Positions 16,138 through 25,733 of a stretch of 64,000 nucleotides of DNA are shown one piece after another; the stretch's first letter is position 1, and each line of letters opens with the position of its first letter. The notes under the pieces are model-generated. The model made no database searches. It was given only the letters and a program-made list of their open reading frames with translations, and was not told where the DNA came from. Origin of the DNA: Bacteroidales bacterium (GTDB lineage: Bacteria > Bacteroidota > Bacteroidia > Bacteroidales > UBA3663). The stretch spans positions 1 to 64,000 of the forward strand of contig JAFZTS010000087.1 of NCBI GenBank assembly GCA_017618715.1, written 5' to 3'. The translations under genes and the position numbers were made by a program.

Positions 16138-17958
16138 TTATTTGATAAACCATATCTTTAACGTGCCATCGGAATACTGTACGATGTTCATGCCGGATTT
16201 TAGCTTGGAACGACGTGAACCTTCGATAGAATAGACGCCTATTGGTTTGCGACCTGCTTTCTGTTCGAAGATTTTGGCCTCTTGTGGCTCATATTCGAAG
16301 AAATCGTCCTCGAGGTCGATACGTTCGCCAATCCAGTTGTCGATACGTTCGAGGCTGTCGGTGTAGCCTAATTGCAGGAAGGGAAATACTCCCTGGGTTT
16401 CGTCGGTGGCCAGCCAGATGCGTTGTGCGCGTTTGCATAGGTCATCGGGTCGATAGGTCACACTTGCATCCCAAATGGGAATGTGGTTGAAATGGTCGGT
16501 CCAATCATCGGTTTCTGCCCACCCAGGATTGGTGATTGTCTGGCTGATGCACAAACTGTTTGGCCACGCTTCCCACTCCTTTTCGAAATTGTCGAAGCCG
16601 ATACGGTCGTACCACTGATGAACGAGGCTGCTGATGTTCTTCAAGCTGATGATATCATTATCCCTCAACTCGGCATATTTCTGCTTCAGTTCGTCGAAAT
16701 AGTAGTCCCAGAACCACGTGGCAATGCCGCGACGAGAAATGTCGAAACGATAGTCGCTGTCGGTGTAGGAGAAACGGGCGGGAAAGAGGAACGTACCCTC
16801 CTGATAGTTGCCGAAAATACAGTCGAGGTCGTAGGGTGCGACGTACCACTTTTCGCCATCATAGGTCACCCATTGCCAGTTTTTGGTAAAGCCATCATAG
16901 TTGCTTACCACTGTACTGAAAACGAGGTAGTTGAGCATCGACTCGACATCGAAGTGAAGAGCAATCTCTTGGCGAATCTCATCATGAGATGCACCATTCT
17001 TCTTCATCGTATTGAGTTTGCTAACGAGTTGGCTAAATTTGATGACGGCTTTCTTTACGCTTGCCGAACGTTGCTTCGCTTCGCGTACATCTTTTGTATC
17101 GTCTGGGAGGTCGAAATAAGGCGAACTTTCGTCCATCAGCTCGTTTTTTTCCTCGTAAGGTTTCCCATTCATGTCGTACATGTCTTTGGGGTTTCTTACG
17201 TCAAAGCTCGACCAAATGACTGTACCGTTCCAGAAGTTATTATCGCCCATGTTGCCGTCGAGGTGAATATGCGAAACGTTATGTTTCTGCTGTGACATGT
17301 TGCGACGATGTTTCGACAGTTGCCAGACGTAGATGCCGTAGAACTGTCCGTTCAAATAGAGCATACAGGGGAAGCCATCGGGATAACAACGAGCATTCTT
17401 GTGGCCATCGACACCGGCACGTTTCCAGATACGATTGATTTCTTCAGGTTCCTGCATTTCGATTTGGTTGAAAAGCTGATATCCGATAATTCCGACACCT
17501 CGCAACCAATCGGTGTAGAATGCCTTGATGTGGAACTTGTCTTGCTCCACCCATCCGTCGAAATCGACTGTAGGTGTTACTTCTCCTATCCATTCGTCGT
17601 CAATCAGCTGAATTTGGAAATTCCTTTTCGGGAATACGGTGGATGTGGCACCTTGCACGTTGACGATGGCTCGCTTCATAAAATAGTTGCCCATCGCATC
17701 AAAGTATTCGATGGAATCCTTGAAATTTGAGGTTTTTGTGTAAGGTATTCCATACTTGGAATGGAGATTGATATAGGCTATCGCAGGTTGGGGCAGGTTG
17801 ATGACGGAATCCTTACTCCAGTCTTTGGTTTGCGATGGATCATATCCCAACGATCGGATCATTTGCTCATAGTCATTCGTCTGCTCTTCGGCACGTGATG
17901 GCACATTGGCTAAGGAAAAGCAGCTGAGGAGAAAGACTATCAGAGTGACACGAAGCAT
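16138..17958 (-). CDS. Secreted CotH-kinase family protein
   Basis: A 606-aa protein with a signal peptide (residues 1 to about 23). CotH signatures are present: GATSTVFPKRNFQIQL (103-118), the loop GQFYGIYVWQLSKHRR (204-219) and the acidic motif YDLDCIFG (376-383) with D377 and D379 intact. CotH proteins are atypical protein kinases first known from spore coats; bacterial secreted versions are poorly characterised. The last 34 residues (GVYSIEGSRR, NIVQYSDGTLKIWFIK) share the pattern of the CotH neighbour's C-terminus and look like a Bacteroidetes sorting-type module. Its place between an acyltransferase and a flippase suggests a job in surface-polymer display. The 48-bp leader is pyrimidine-rich on the coding strand. 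Confidence 0.88.
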   Translation of the reverse strand: MLRVTLIVFLLSCFSLANVPSRAEEQTNDYEQMIRSLGYDPSQTKDWSKDSVINLPQPAIAYINLHSKYGIPYTKTSNFKDSIEYFDAMGNYFMKRAIVNVQGATSTVFPKRNFQIQLIDDEWIGEVTPTVDFDGWVEQDKFHIKAFYTDWLRGVGIIGYQLFNQIEMQEPEEINRIWKRAGVDGHKNARCYPDGFPCMLYLNGQFYGIYVWQLSKHRRNMSQQKHNVSHIHLDGNMGDNNFWNGTVIWSSFDVRNPKDMYDMNGKPYEEKNELMDESSPYFDLPDDTKDVREAKQRSASVKKAVIKFSQLVSKLNTMKKNGASHDEIRQEIALHFDVESMLNYLVFSTVVSNYDGFTKNWQWVTYDGEKWYVAPYDLDCIFGNYQEGTFLFPARFSYTDSDYRFDISRRGIATWFWDYYFDELKQKYAELRDNDIISLKNISSLVHQWYDRIGFDNFEKEWEAWPNSLCISQTITNPGWAETDDWTDHFNHIPIWDASVTYRPDDLCKRAQRIWLATDETQGVFPFLQLGYTDSLERIDNWIGERIDLEDDFFEYEPQEAKIFEQKAGRKPIGVYSIEGSRRSKLKSGMNIVQYSDGTLKIWFIK

Positions 17959-18006
17959 GGAAAGGAGAAAGTGGGAGTAAAAGGGTGTGGATGGGAATGT
18001 TGGGAG

Positions 18007-18768
18007 TTATGGATTTTGTTCCATTTGCTGAGCGAGTTTGGCTTCTTCTTCGGGGAACCAGCCGCTACCCATGCTATAACCTTTCCCTACAACTTTGGCT
18101 GGATTACCCACGATGAGCAGGTTCTCGCCTTCACTGGTTAAATCGCCCGACACCTTGCTGCAACAGGATATTACTGAGCCGTTGGGAATGACGGTTCCTT
18201 TGCCGATGGTGCTGCGATTGCCGATAAAGACATTGTCGCCGATTATGACGGGGCGTTGTCGATGGCTGACGTGACCCGTTTGGAGATTGGAAAGGAAATG
18301 GAAGTCGGTATCGAACAATTGACATTCCCACGAAAAGCGTACGTCGTGCCCTAAGGTGATGCTGCGGGCGCAAACAACGCGGCACTTGCATCCGAAGAGA
18401 GCACGTTCGCCAAGCGTGAGCTCTGCTTTTGGCTGCACAGTGAGTCGTACGCCAGGATGAATCTTGGTGCGTCCGCCGAAGGTGATGTGTCCCTCGTTCG
18501 AGAAGATGATCTGATCACTATTGGTTTCCCATGGATCGATCTTGATGACGCCTATTGAAATCATGCCAGGAGTAACAGGATCGCTGATGCTTATGTGACC
18601 GACAGAACGCACCTTGACATTCCACGAGATTAGAATGGGTACACGTATGGCATGTCGCCATGGAAGCGCCTTGAAGTTGAACCACAAGGTTTTTATCCAG
18701 TTGATCTGGAAGAAGCGATACTTCATGGTGCCCAGGCCTTGACGGCGTTCGTTGTCTAAGTTTAGCAT
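18007..18768 (-). CDS. Left-handed beta-helix (hexapeptide) acyltransferase
   Basis: A 253-aa protein. Repeated hexapeptide turns are visible from about residue 95 (VIIGDNVFIGNRSTIGKGTV, NGSVISCCSKVSG, LIVGNPAKVVGKGY), the pattern of LbH acetyltransferases such as maltose O-acetyltransferase. The N-terminal 60 residues are amphipathic (FFQINWIKTLWFNFKALPWR) and may contact membrane. It is likely to acetylate or otherwise acylate a sugar in the exopolysaccharide repeat unit. The gap to the upstream EpsG gene (72 bp) contains an AT-rich repeat. Confidence 0.85.
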   Translation of the reverse strand: MLNLDNERRQGLGTMKYRFFQINWIKTLWFNFKALPWRHAIRVPILISWNVKVRSVGHISISDPVTPGMISIGVIKIDPWETNSDQIIFSNEGHITFGGRTKIHPGVRLTVQPKAELTLGERALFGCKCRVVCARSITLGHDVRFSWECQLFDTDFHFLSNLQTGHVSHRQRPVIIGDNVFIGNRSTIGKGTVIPNGSVISCCSKVSGDLTSEGENLLIVGNPAKVVGKGYSMGSGWFPEEEAKLAQQMEQNP

Positions 18769-18796
18769 TATCGGATTAATTATTTACGCCCCAACA

Positions 18797-18840
18797 ATTA
18801 TTGTAGATTTCCAATTGCCAATTGTTAATTGTTAATTGAA
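18797..18840. repeat. AT-rich intergenic repeat (AATTGTTAATT family), copy 2
   Basis: The plus strand carries CCAATTGCCAATTGTTAATT followed by GTTAATTG in the 72-bp gap between the EpsG and acyltransferase genes. Confidence 0.55.
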
Positions 18841-20031
18841 CTACTGTCCATCTCCTTGTTGTGCCTTGGTTACTACCTTGGCATCCTCTTGGTGCTGGTG
18901 GAGTCGCTGATGATAATAGGTATAACCTGTTAAAATGTTCTCGTATTTGGTGTTCGGGTAACCTACGGTGCCGATTACCTTCAGGATGCAGTAGATGGTG
19001 AGGAAGATGCCGAAACCTATCTTGAGTGAGCGTTGCTTGAAGCACTCGAAAAGGTCTGGCCAGATGATCCAATAACCGAAGACGAAAAGGTCGGCGAGAC
19101 GTTTGCCCACTTCGCGCACCTCGCTGAAGAAGAAGTAGAAGGTGAAGAAGATGACCAAAGCATTGATGAACATGACATTGGCAGGGCGTATCGACTTGAT
19201 CTTGTCCCAATAGTAGAAGATGATGATACCCGTGCCTAATCGCTCAAGTGAGCCAATGGAGATATTGAAACTCAAGGCTGCCATGTGCTGGTCTTCGAGA
19301 TAAGCCTTGACCATGACGGCCAATTTGCCTCCGATGAGTTGGGCAACGATGGTGGCTCCCACCGAGAGAACTGGCACCTTGAAGAGAACAATAAGGTTGC
19401 CGATGATGAAGAGGAAGAGATATACCCAACGGTTGATGGGACGATGGAGGAAGAAGTAGAGCGGGAAGTAGATGAATGCCGACAGATGGAACATCAGTGC
19501 AGCAAAACAGACGAGGAAATAGGGGAGTGGACGCCGCTCCTGGATGTAGTGAAGTCCGTTGAGAAAGATGAGGATGGCAATAGTGTTGCGCATCAGATTG
19601 ATCATCATGATCAGACCGCTCATCATCAGGAAGATGATTACACCGAGGGCTAAATTGGAACTGTAGCGTTTGAGAAAACGCATCAAAAGCACCACCTGGA
19701 TGACCGTGACGACGAATTGGAAGAACAGGAATCCGTCGCCACCCGCTATCTTTCGGCAAACGTATGCAAGGATAGCGATGCCGGGTTCGAAGCGGAAAGT
19801 ATGGCTTGCGAAGACGTTAAGGTGAAAGTCGTTGGTTTGCACATACTCAAACATGGCATGATAACCTGTCCAGTCATCCCCAATGTAACCTCGAAGGCCG
19901 ATGAAGAGAATTAGCAGCACGCTGCAAGGCATCCACATACGTTCACGAAGCGACTGATCCAGACGGTTGTCGCTTAATGCCAATACTGCAAAGATCAGCA
20001 GGAAGATGAGGTATGGGATGGCGTAACTCAT
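18841..20031 (-). CDS. EpsG-family exopolysaccharide polymerase (Wzy-like)
   Basis: A 396-aa polytopic inner-membrane protein with about ten hydrophobic segments. The early motif GLRGYIGDDWTGYHAMFEYV (about residues 46-65) is the EpsG signature (GxRxxxGxDWxxY). Members polymerise lipid-linked repeat units at the periplasmic face. The start codon overlaps the end of the Wzz gene by 4 bp, pointing to translational coupling of polymerase and chain-length regulator. A short charged tail (HQHQEDAKVVTKAQQGDGQ) ends the protein. Confidence 0.87.
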   Translation of the reverse strand: MSYAIPYLIFLLIFAVLALSDNRLDQSLRERMWMPCSVLLILFIGLRGYIGDDWTGYHAMFEYVQTNDFHLNVFASHTFRFEPGIAILAYVCRKIAGGDGFLFFQFVVTVIQVVLLMRFLKRYSSNLALGVIIFLMMSGLIMMINLMRNTIAILIFLNGLHYIQERRPLPYFLVCFAALMFHLSAFIYFPLYFFLHRPINRWVYLFLFIIGNLIVLFKVPVLSVGATIVAQLIGGKLAVMVKAYLEDQHMAALSFNISIGSLERLGTGIIIFYYWDKIKSIRPANVMFINALVIFFTFYFFFSEVREVGKRLADLFVFGYWIIWPDLFECFKQRSLKIGFGIFLTIYCILKVIGTVGYPNTKYENILTGYTYYHQRLHQHQEDAKVVTKAQQGDGQ

Positions 20032-21101
20032 TCTTCGTCAATGGCCTTATACTGATCGATAAAGCTATGGAGATAGTCACGACCGAAGAGTATCCAGACA
20101 ATAGCCAAAATGAAACCAGTGAAGGCGTACATGATTACGAGCAGGGAACGAGGCGTGCTCGATGCCTGGTTGGCTACCGAAGAATGACGGATGATGGTAT
20201 AGACGGGGGTATTGGCACCGATGAGCGCCTTGGCATTCTGCTGCTGTTGCGAGAGGGCGTTATAGGTGTTGTATTTAATCTGGAACTCGTTCTGAAGTAT
20301 GTCGCGTTCGATGATTACCTTCTGCTTGAACACCGAGATGTTGGCATCGGCAAAATTGGCTGCCGCACGTTGTGCATCGAGGTATTCGACGCGAGCGTCG
20401 TTGACAAGCTTGGTGGTGTAGTCGAAATCGAAACGAGCTTTCTGGGTACGATAGTTGGTGATGTAGGCCTGCAGTTTCTTTTGCACCGTATCGGCCATCG
20501 CACAGGCGACAAGCGGATCGTTGTCACAGACGGTGATGCTGATGAGGCCATTGTCCTTCGACACTTCGCACATAATGTTACGTGCCATGAGGTAGAAGAT
20601 GTTCTCAAGCCGTGTGCTGAAGAATCGGGTATCGGGCAGGGTGTCGTTGATGCCGATGTTTTCGAACTCTTCGTCATCTTTGCCCATGGAGCTGATCCAT
20701 TTGGAAGGGTAAGCCCAGATGGGTGTGAACTGGTCCTGGGTGAAATGTTCGAAGTAGCTTTTGACTTTGCCGTCGGAGAGTGTGACCGGACAATTCCATA
20801 AACTGACTACGAAGTCGGGGGATGTGACCACCAGAGGATACATCTCGGGGAAGATGGCATCGACGTTGTGGTTGCTCATGCGGTTGAGGTCGATGCCGAA
20901 CATCGCAGTGAGCGAGCCGAATGATTCGGACACACGATTGTTGTTGGTGAGCTCAGGGGCAAGCACAACGGTCGAGTTGTAGATCTTCTCGCTGTTGAGC
21001 GCCATGAAGACACCAATAATAGCCATGACGAGTGTGATGATGATCACCAGTCGCCGCTCATGATAAAGCTTGTGTATAGCTCGGACAAAATCGAATTTCA
21101 T
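20028..21101 (-). CDS. Wzz-type polysaccharide chain-length determinant
   Basis: A 357-aa protein with two transmembrane segments (about 18-35 and about 320-342) bracketing a large periplasmic region with coiled-coil potential (about 200-265), the standard Wzz/PCP layout. It lacks a C-terminal BY-kinase domain, so it is not the Wzc type. It would set polymer length with the EpsG-family polymerase next to it. The gap to the upstream Wza gene (29 bp) is filled by the 9-bp repeat. Confidence 0.88.
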   Translation of the reverse strand: MKFDFVRAIHKLYHERRLVIIITLVMAIIGVFMALNSEKIYNSTVVLAPELTNNNRVSESFGSLTAMFGIDLNRMSNHNVDAIFPEMYPLVVTSPDFVVSLWNCPVTLSDGKVKSYFEHFTQDQFTPIWAYPSKWISSMGKDDEEFENIGINDTLPDTRFFSTRLENIFYLMARNIMCEVSKDNGLISITVCDNDPLVACAMADTVQKKLQAYITNYRTQKARFDFDYTTKLVNDARVEYLDAQRAAANFADANISVFKQKVIIERDILQNEFQIKYNTYNALSQQQQNAKALIGANTPVYTIIRHSSVANQASSTPRSLLVIMYAFTGFILAIVWILFGRDYLHSFIDQYKAIDEE

Positions 21102-21103
21102 AA

Positions 21104-21133
21104 CTTCAAACCTTTCAAACCCTTCAAACCTTA
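21104..21133. repeat. Intergenic copy of the 9-bp GGTTTGAAG repeat (wza/wzz gap)
   Basis: Plus strand CTTCAAACCTTTCAAACC continuing with one more unit: three units fill the gap and touch the wza stop codon. Confidence 0.85.
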
Positions 21134-23611
21134 CTTAATTATGTTCACGATAAGCGCAGCGATTGTGGCAAGGGAGGAACCGATAGCAATCCATGTGCTT
21201 GCCTTGGTCGTATAGTCACGATGCACCTTGGTCGGAACAACGACTTCGCAACCTGGTTCAGGCTTTGCTCCCTTACGGACGCGCGAAACCTGACCATTCT
21301 TGTAAATGATGTAGGTCTTGCGACGTCGTCCTTCTTCGGAATAGCCACCTGCCTGATTGATGTAATACTTCACATCCTTTCCAGCTGTGTAAGTCACGGT
21401 GTTGGGGAACAATACTTCGCCGGATACCTTTACCGTGTTGTCATACTGCGGGATAAGGAGCACGTCGCCTTGACGAAGCACGAGGTCGTCGTGAGACCCA
21501 GGTTTAGCCATAGCTTTCTCAAGATCGATACCGACATTGTAGCTCGAACGCAGACGCTGTTGAAGCTGCAGCTCCTTGAGTGTGTCGAGTTCAACTCGAG
21601 CATCAGCTATTTGTTGTTGGATCTGGAACTGTTCGTCGGTAGTTAGACGTCGCAGGAGGCTTGCACCCTTGGCGTATGCAAACTGCTTCAAGCCACCAGC
21701 CTTGGTAATCAAATCGCTGATGCGTTCGTTCTGCTTTGTGAGCGCGTAAAGACCTGCATACATCACTTGACCTTGTACCTCAACATTCTGTTGGTCGTAG
21801 AACGAAGGACTGCGACGGATATAGACTTGGTCATACGGTTCAAGGAAGAACGTGCTGTTACCATTGATTTTCAGGTTCTCTTCCAGCTCGAAGGTGAAGA
21901 ATTGGGCACGTATCTCGCCCTCCTCATGGGTAGCAGTGGGGTTTTGGATTTGTCGCGCAATATCGACACGAACGGTCGATGCTGATTCCAAAAGTCCTCC
22001 TGCTTGCAAGACGAGGTCCTCGATGGTCTCATTGTCGGCATATTCGTAGGTGCCGGGGTTGAAGACTTCACCATTCACCTCGATGGTACGTTTCTTGAGG
22101 GCCTCTTCGTTGCTTGGGATATAGAGGATGTCCTCACTTTCGAGAGGCATGTCAGGCACACGGCCTTCGAGAATGCCCGAGACATCGACCGAAACCAGTC
22201 GGTGCGTGCGATCGGGATTCATGCGGTACATCAGCGCGTGATGTCCAACGGCGGTTTCGGTGAGTCCATCGGCAGCTTCAATGACTTGTCGGATGGTGTT
22301 GACCTCGTCACCAATATGGAAAATGCCGGGACGGAAGGCAGCTCCGCGCACTTCAACAATGTTCTCGAAACGATCCTGGTGCTGATCAACGGTGAGCACA
22401 TCGCCATCTTGCAGGAGGAATGCTCCTGATTCGGAAGCTTTTACGTTGTAGGCTGTGCTTCGCTTGCCATTCGAACGCATGATGCGAACGGCATCGGTAT
22501 AGGCATTGGCAGCAAATCCACCGCAATATTTCAACAGATGCTGAACGGTCTCGCCTTCCTTCATTTCGTAGCGCATCGGACGCTTTACCGATCCATCAGC
22601 CTTGACGATATTGATGTAAGGTCCTACGATGATGACATCGTTGTCACGAAGTCGGATGTCACCCGATTGTTTGCCATTGAGAATATAATCGTAAACATCG
22701 ACGGTCGAGGCTTCGCGACCTTGGCGATAGACCTTGACGTTACGGAGTGTGCCTATATCACGTATGCCGCCAGCTGAGTAGAGGGCGTGGAAAACGGTAG
22801 CAAATGCCGAGAGATGATACGTGCCGGGCACATTAACCTCGCCCATTACGTTGATCATAATTGAACGCGTCTGGCCAATGGAGACGCGTACGGTGGAGCT
22901 TTCGTACATGGCACCCACTTCTTGACGCAAAAGGCGATCGGCCTGAGCCAGAGTGAAACCGCCGATGCTGATCGGGCCATATTGATCGACTACGATTACA
23001 CCTTCAGCGTTGACGGTGAGATGCAATGATACTTGCGTCGCGCCAAAGATATCGACGACAACTTCATCGCCTGGGCCTATAACATAATCTTGTGGAGCTG
23101 TGATGTTCATGTTAGGCTCGAAGGTGAGATTCTCGTTATTGAAGATGTCGTGACCAAAGATTCGCTCGGTAGGATCGACTTCTTCTTCCTCTTCGATGAT
23201 GTTCCCTTCTTCATCCGTCCTTCTGCGGTTGTCATCATTCTCGATGTTGAGAACCTTTTCGATGGTGCTGGTTGCGTCTTCGCTGATGTTGCTGGCTTCG
23301 CCATTGGCTTCACGCAGGGCTGCATTGCTGGCTTGTTGCGATGTTGCTACCTGCTTCTGTGAACCCAACTGCTGGTCTCCACTTTGGTACTTGGCACGTA
23401 CACGACGCAGTTGCTCCGTAGTCACACCCCATGCCATCAGTTGTTTGACAATCTCCTGCTGTGTCTTACCTTCCTCCGAAGCCTGGGTGATATACTCCAG
23501 AATCTTTTGGTCGGTGAGATTCAAGCCGATTGAAGATTGCGCCGAAAGCTGAATGAAGCCAAAAATCGACACAAGCAAGGATAGAAAGATTGTATTGCGA
23601 AGTCGTTTCAT
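21131..23611 (-). CDS. Polysaccharide export outer-membrane protein (Wza-like, multiple SLBB domains)
   Basis: An 826-aa protein with a signal peptide (MKRLRNTIFLSLLVSIFGFI, cleavage near residue 25). An N-terminal region (about 25-150) includes a helical part and a Glu-rich stretch near 125-145. The polysaccharide-export domain begins at about 170 (DYVIGPGDEVVVDIFGA). Five or six SLBB domains follow to about 780, for example VMGEVNVPGTYHLSAFATVF and VNGEVFNPGTYEYADNETIE. One C-terminal hydrophobic segment (about 800-822) could be the outer-membrane helix. It should form the outer-membrane export channel for the polymer made by its neighbours. Confidence 0.92.
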   Translation of the reverse strand: MKRLRNTIFLSLLVSIFGFIQLSAQSSIGLNLTDQKILEYITQASEEGKTQQEIVKQLMAWGVTTEQLRRVRAKYQSGDQQLGSQKQVATSQQASNAALREANGEASNISEDATSTIEKVLNIENDDNRRRTDEEGNIIEEEEEVDPTERIFGHDIFNNENLTFEPNMNITAPQDYVIGPGDEVVVDIFGATQVSLHLTVNAEGVIVVDQYGPISIGGFTLAQADRLLRQEVGAMYESSTVRVSIGQTRSIMINVMGEVNVPGTYHLSAFATVFHALYSAGGIRDIGTLRNVKVYRQGREASTVDVYDYILNGKQSGDIRLRDNDVIIVGPYINIVKADGSVKRPMRYEMKEGETVQHLLKYCGGFAANAYTDAVRIMRSNGKRSTAYNVKASESGAFLLQDGDVLTVDQHQDRFENIVEVRGAAFRPGIFHIGDEVNTIRQVIEAADGLTETAVGHHALMYRMNPDRTHRLVSVDVSGILEGRVPDMPLESEDILYIPSNEEALKKRTIEVNGEVFNPGTYEYADNETIEDLVLQAGGLLESASTVRVDIARQIQNPTATHEEGEIRAQFFTFELEENLKINGNSTFFLEPYDQVYIRRSPSFYDQQNVEVQGQVMYAGLYALTKQNERISDLITKAGGLKQFAYAKGASLLRRLTTDEQFQIQQQIADARVELDTLKELQLQQRLRSSYNVGIDLEKAMAKPGSHDDLVLRQGDVLLIPQYDNTVKVSGEVLFPNTVTYTAGKDVKYYINQAGGYSEEGRRRKTYIIYKNGQVSRVRKGAKPEPGCEVVVPTKVHRDYTTKASTWIAIGSSLATIAALIVNIIK

Positions 23612-23668
23612 ATTGTTGAATAAATGATTGTCTTATAGAAGGTCAATTCTTCGATGTTCACGATGCCA

Positions 23669-24898
23669 TCAATAGTAAAAAATGTAATTGATGATGATGG
23701 CAGCTGTCACGCCGATGAAGTCGGCCATGAGACCATAGCCAGTGGCATAGCGGAAACGCTTGACACCAACCGAACCGAAATACACGGCAAGGATATACAT
23801 CGTGGTGTCGGTAGAACCCTGAATAGTGGAGGCGACATGTCCGACGAACGAATCAACACCATAGGTTTGGAAGACATCGAGCATCATGGCTCGAGCGCCT
23901 GCACCATTGAAGGGCTTGAGCAGGGCGCACGGCAATGCAGCACAGAAATCGGTATTGATGCCAACATGTGAAAAGCACCAGCTTAGCCCGTCGGTTATAT
24001 AGAGCAAAGCGCCGCATTCTCGGAAGAGGCTGATGCCCACAAATAGTGCAACCTGATAGGGAATGATGGTCACTACGGTGTGGAATCCATCTTTGGCACC
24101 ATCGATGAATGCTTCGAATATCGGTACTTTCTTTTTGACTCCCACTAATAGAAATAGCAGGATTGCCGAGAAGAGCAGGACGTTGGAGAAGACACCGCTA
24201 TAGAGGGTCAGTTGTTCTTTGCTCAGTGTGGAGAAGAACCATCCGATACCGCCGATAAAGGCTGCAGCTCCGATAAATGTACCGAGGATAACGGGATCGA
24301 GCAACTTGATGCGTTGTTTGATGCAGCAAAGAAGCAGTCCTCCAAAGGTGGAACAGGCCGTAGCCAGCAAAAGGGGAAGGAAGATATCAGACGGATTGGC
24401 AGCGCCGAACTGGGCGCGATACATCATGATTGAAATAGGGATGATGGTGATGCCCGAAGTATTAAGCACCAGGAACATGATCATCGCATCGGTCGCTGTA
24501 TCTTTTTCCTCGTTGAGCTCCTGCAATTCCTTCATAGCCTTGAGTCCCATGGGTGTGGCAGCATTGTCCAGTCCCAGCATATTGGCAGAAACGTTCATCA
24601 GAATGCTTCCTTGAGCGGGATGACCCGCAGGAATGCCAGGGAAGATGCGGCTGAACAGTGGATTGATGAGACGCGAGAAAGCTGCTATTACGCCACCACG
24701 TTCGCCCACCTTCATTAATCCGAGCCAAAAGGTTAGGACACCAGTCAATCCAAGACATATCTCGAATGCCTTGGCCGAAGATGTGAATGTCACGGTCATC
24801 AGTCGTGACCATATTTCGGGATCGCCTCCGAAAATGGACTGGACGACAGCCATGATGAATGCTATAGCGAAGAAACCGAGCCAGATGTAATTGAGCAT
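23669..24898 (-). CDS. SpmA-SpmB fusion, nucleoside-recognition (Gate) membrane protein
   Basis: A 409-aa polytopic membrane protein. The N-terminal half (MNVSANMLGLDNAATPMGLK, about residues 100-120) matches SpmA and the C-terminal half (DGAKDGFHTVVTIIPYQVAL, GSTDTTMYILAVYFG) matches SpmB, two genes that are separate in Bacillus. Both halves carry the Gate fold. Despite the name the family is widespread outside spore formers and its substrate is unknown. It sits 57 bp before the Wza gene and 30 bp after proC on the same strand. Confidence 0.88.
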   Translation of the reverse strand: MLNYIWLGFFAIAFIMAVVQSIFGGDPEIWSRLMTVTFTSSAKAFEICLGLTGVLTFWLGLMKVGERGGVIAAFSRLINPLFSRIFPGIPAGHPAQGSILMNVSANMLGLDNAATPMGLKAMKELQELNEEKDTATDAMIMFLVLNTSGITIIPISIMMYRAQFGAANPSDIFLPLLLATACSTFGGLLLCCIKQRIKLLDPVILGTFIGAAAFIGGIGWFFSTLSKEQLTLYSGVFSNVLLFSAILLFLLVGVKKKVPIFEAFIDGAKDGFHTVVTIIPYQVALFVGISLFRECGALLYITDGLSWCFSHVGINTDFCAALPCALLKPFNGAGARAMMLDVFQTYGVDSFVGHVASTIQGSTDTTMYILAVYFGSVGVKRFRYATGYGLMADFIGVTAAIIINYIFYY

Positions 24899-24928
24899 GT
24901 ATAGGTTGGTTAAAGAGGATTTGAAGGG

Positions 24929-25720
24929 TTACTTTCCAGCTGCTTTCTTAAGACCTTGAATGACGGCATTGTCAAAACCTTCCTTGGTCATTTCGTTGAG
25001 ACCCTTGATGGTGATTCCACCGGGTGTGCAAACTTTGTAGATTTCGGTATCTGGCATTGTGCCATTTTGTTCCAATAGATTCACAGCTCCAAGCACGGTT
25101 TGGTCAATCATCTGTTTGGCGACATGCGGATAGAAACCAAGTTCGATAGCACCCTGCATCGAGGCCTTGATGAATTGGAAAACGTAAGCGATGCCGCAAG
25201 AGGTTATAGCGGTGCCAGCTGCCATGTGAGCCTCATCGAGAATAATGGCAGTGCCGAGTTCGTCAAAAATGGCTTTGACCAAAGACTTCTGGGCTTCCTC
25301 CATGTATTCGTTGAAGCAAAGAAGCGTAGGACTTTGGCGTATGCTGATGGCGGTGTTTGGGATGGCGCGAGTCATTGGTCGTTGGTCACCTGCCATGAAT
25401 GATGTTAGTTGCTGGAAAGTGACGCCTGCAGCGATGCAGATGATGATGGGGTTGGAGGCTTTTATTGCCGGATAGACCTCTTCAACCACTTGCTGTACAA
25501 GCCAGGGCTTGACACAGAAAATGACGATGGAAGCACCCTCGCAAGCCTCAAGATTGGTGCGAGTAGTGTGGATGCCTGGCACGTCGGATGTAAGACGATC
25601 GAGGGTCTCTTGGTTGCAATCTGACACTGTGAGGTTGTCGGCAGAAACAATCTTGCTTTTAGCAAGACCGCGAGCGATGGCGCCGCCCATATTGCCGGCA
25701 CCGAGGATTGAGAGTTTCAT
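24929..25720 (-). CDS. proC: Pyrroline-5-carboxylate reductase
   Basis: A 263-aa cytoplasmic enzyme that reduces 1-pyrroline-5-carboxylate to proline with NAD(P)H. The Rossmann start ILGAGNMGGAIARGL (residues 4-18), the middle motif RAIPNTAISIRQSPTLLCFN and the C-terminal signature TPGGITIKGLNEMTKEGFDN are all present. Length is normal. It lies 13 bp after the MlaD gene and is probably cotranscribed, though no functional link is evident. Confidence 0.95.
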   Translation of the reverse strand: MKLSILGAGNMGGAIARGLAKSKIVSADNLTVSDCNQETLDRLTSDVPGIHTTRTNLEACEGASIVIFCVKPWLVQQVVEEVYPAIKASNPIIICIAAGVTFQQLTSFMAGDQRPMTRAIPNTAISIRQSPTLLCFNEYMEEAQKSLVKAIFDELGTAIILDEAHMAAGTAITSCGIAYVFQFIKASMQGAIELGFYPHVAKQMIDQTVLGAVNLLEQNGTMPDTEIYKVCTPGGITIKGLNEMTKEGFDNAVIQGLKKAAGK

Positions 25721-25733
25721 TATTGTTTTTGTG

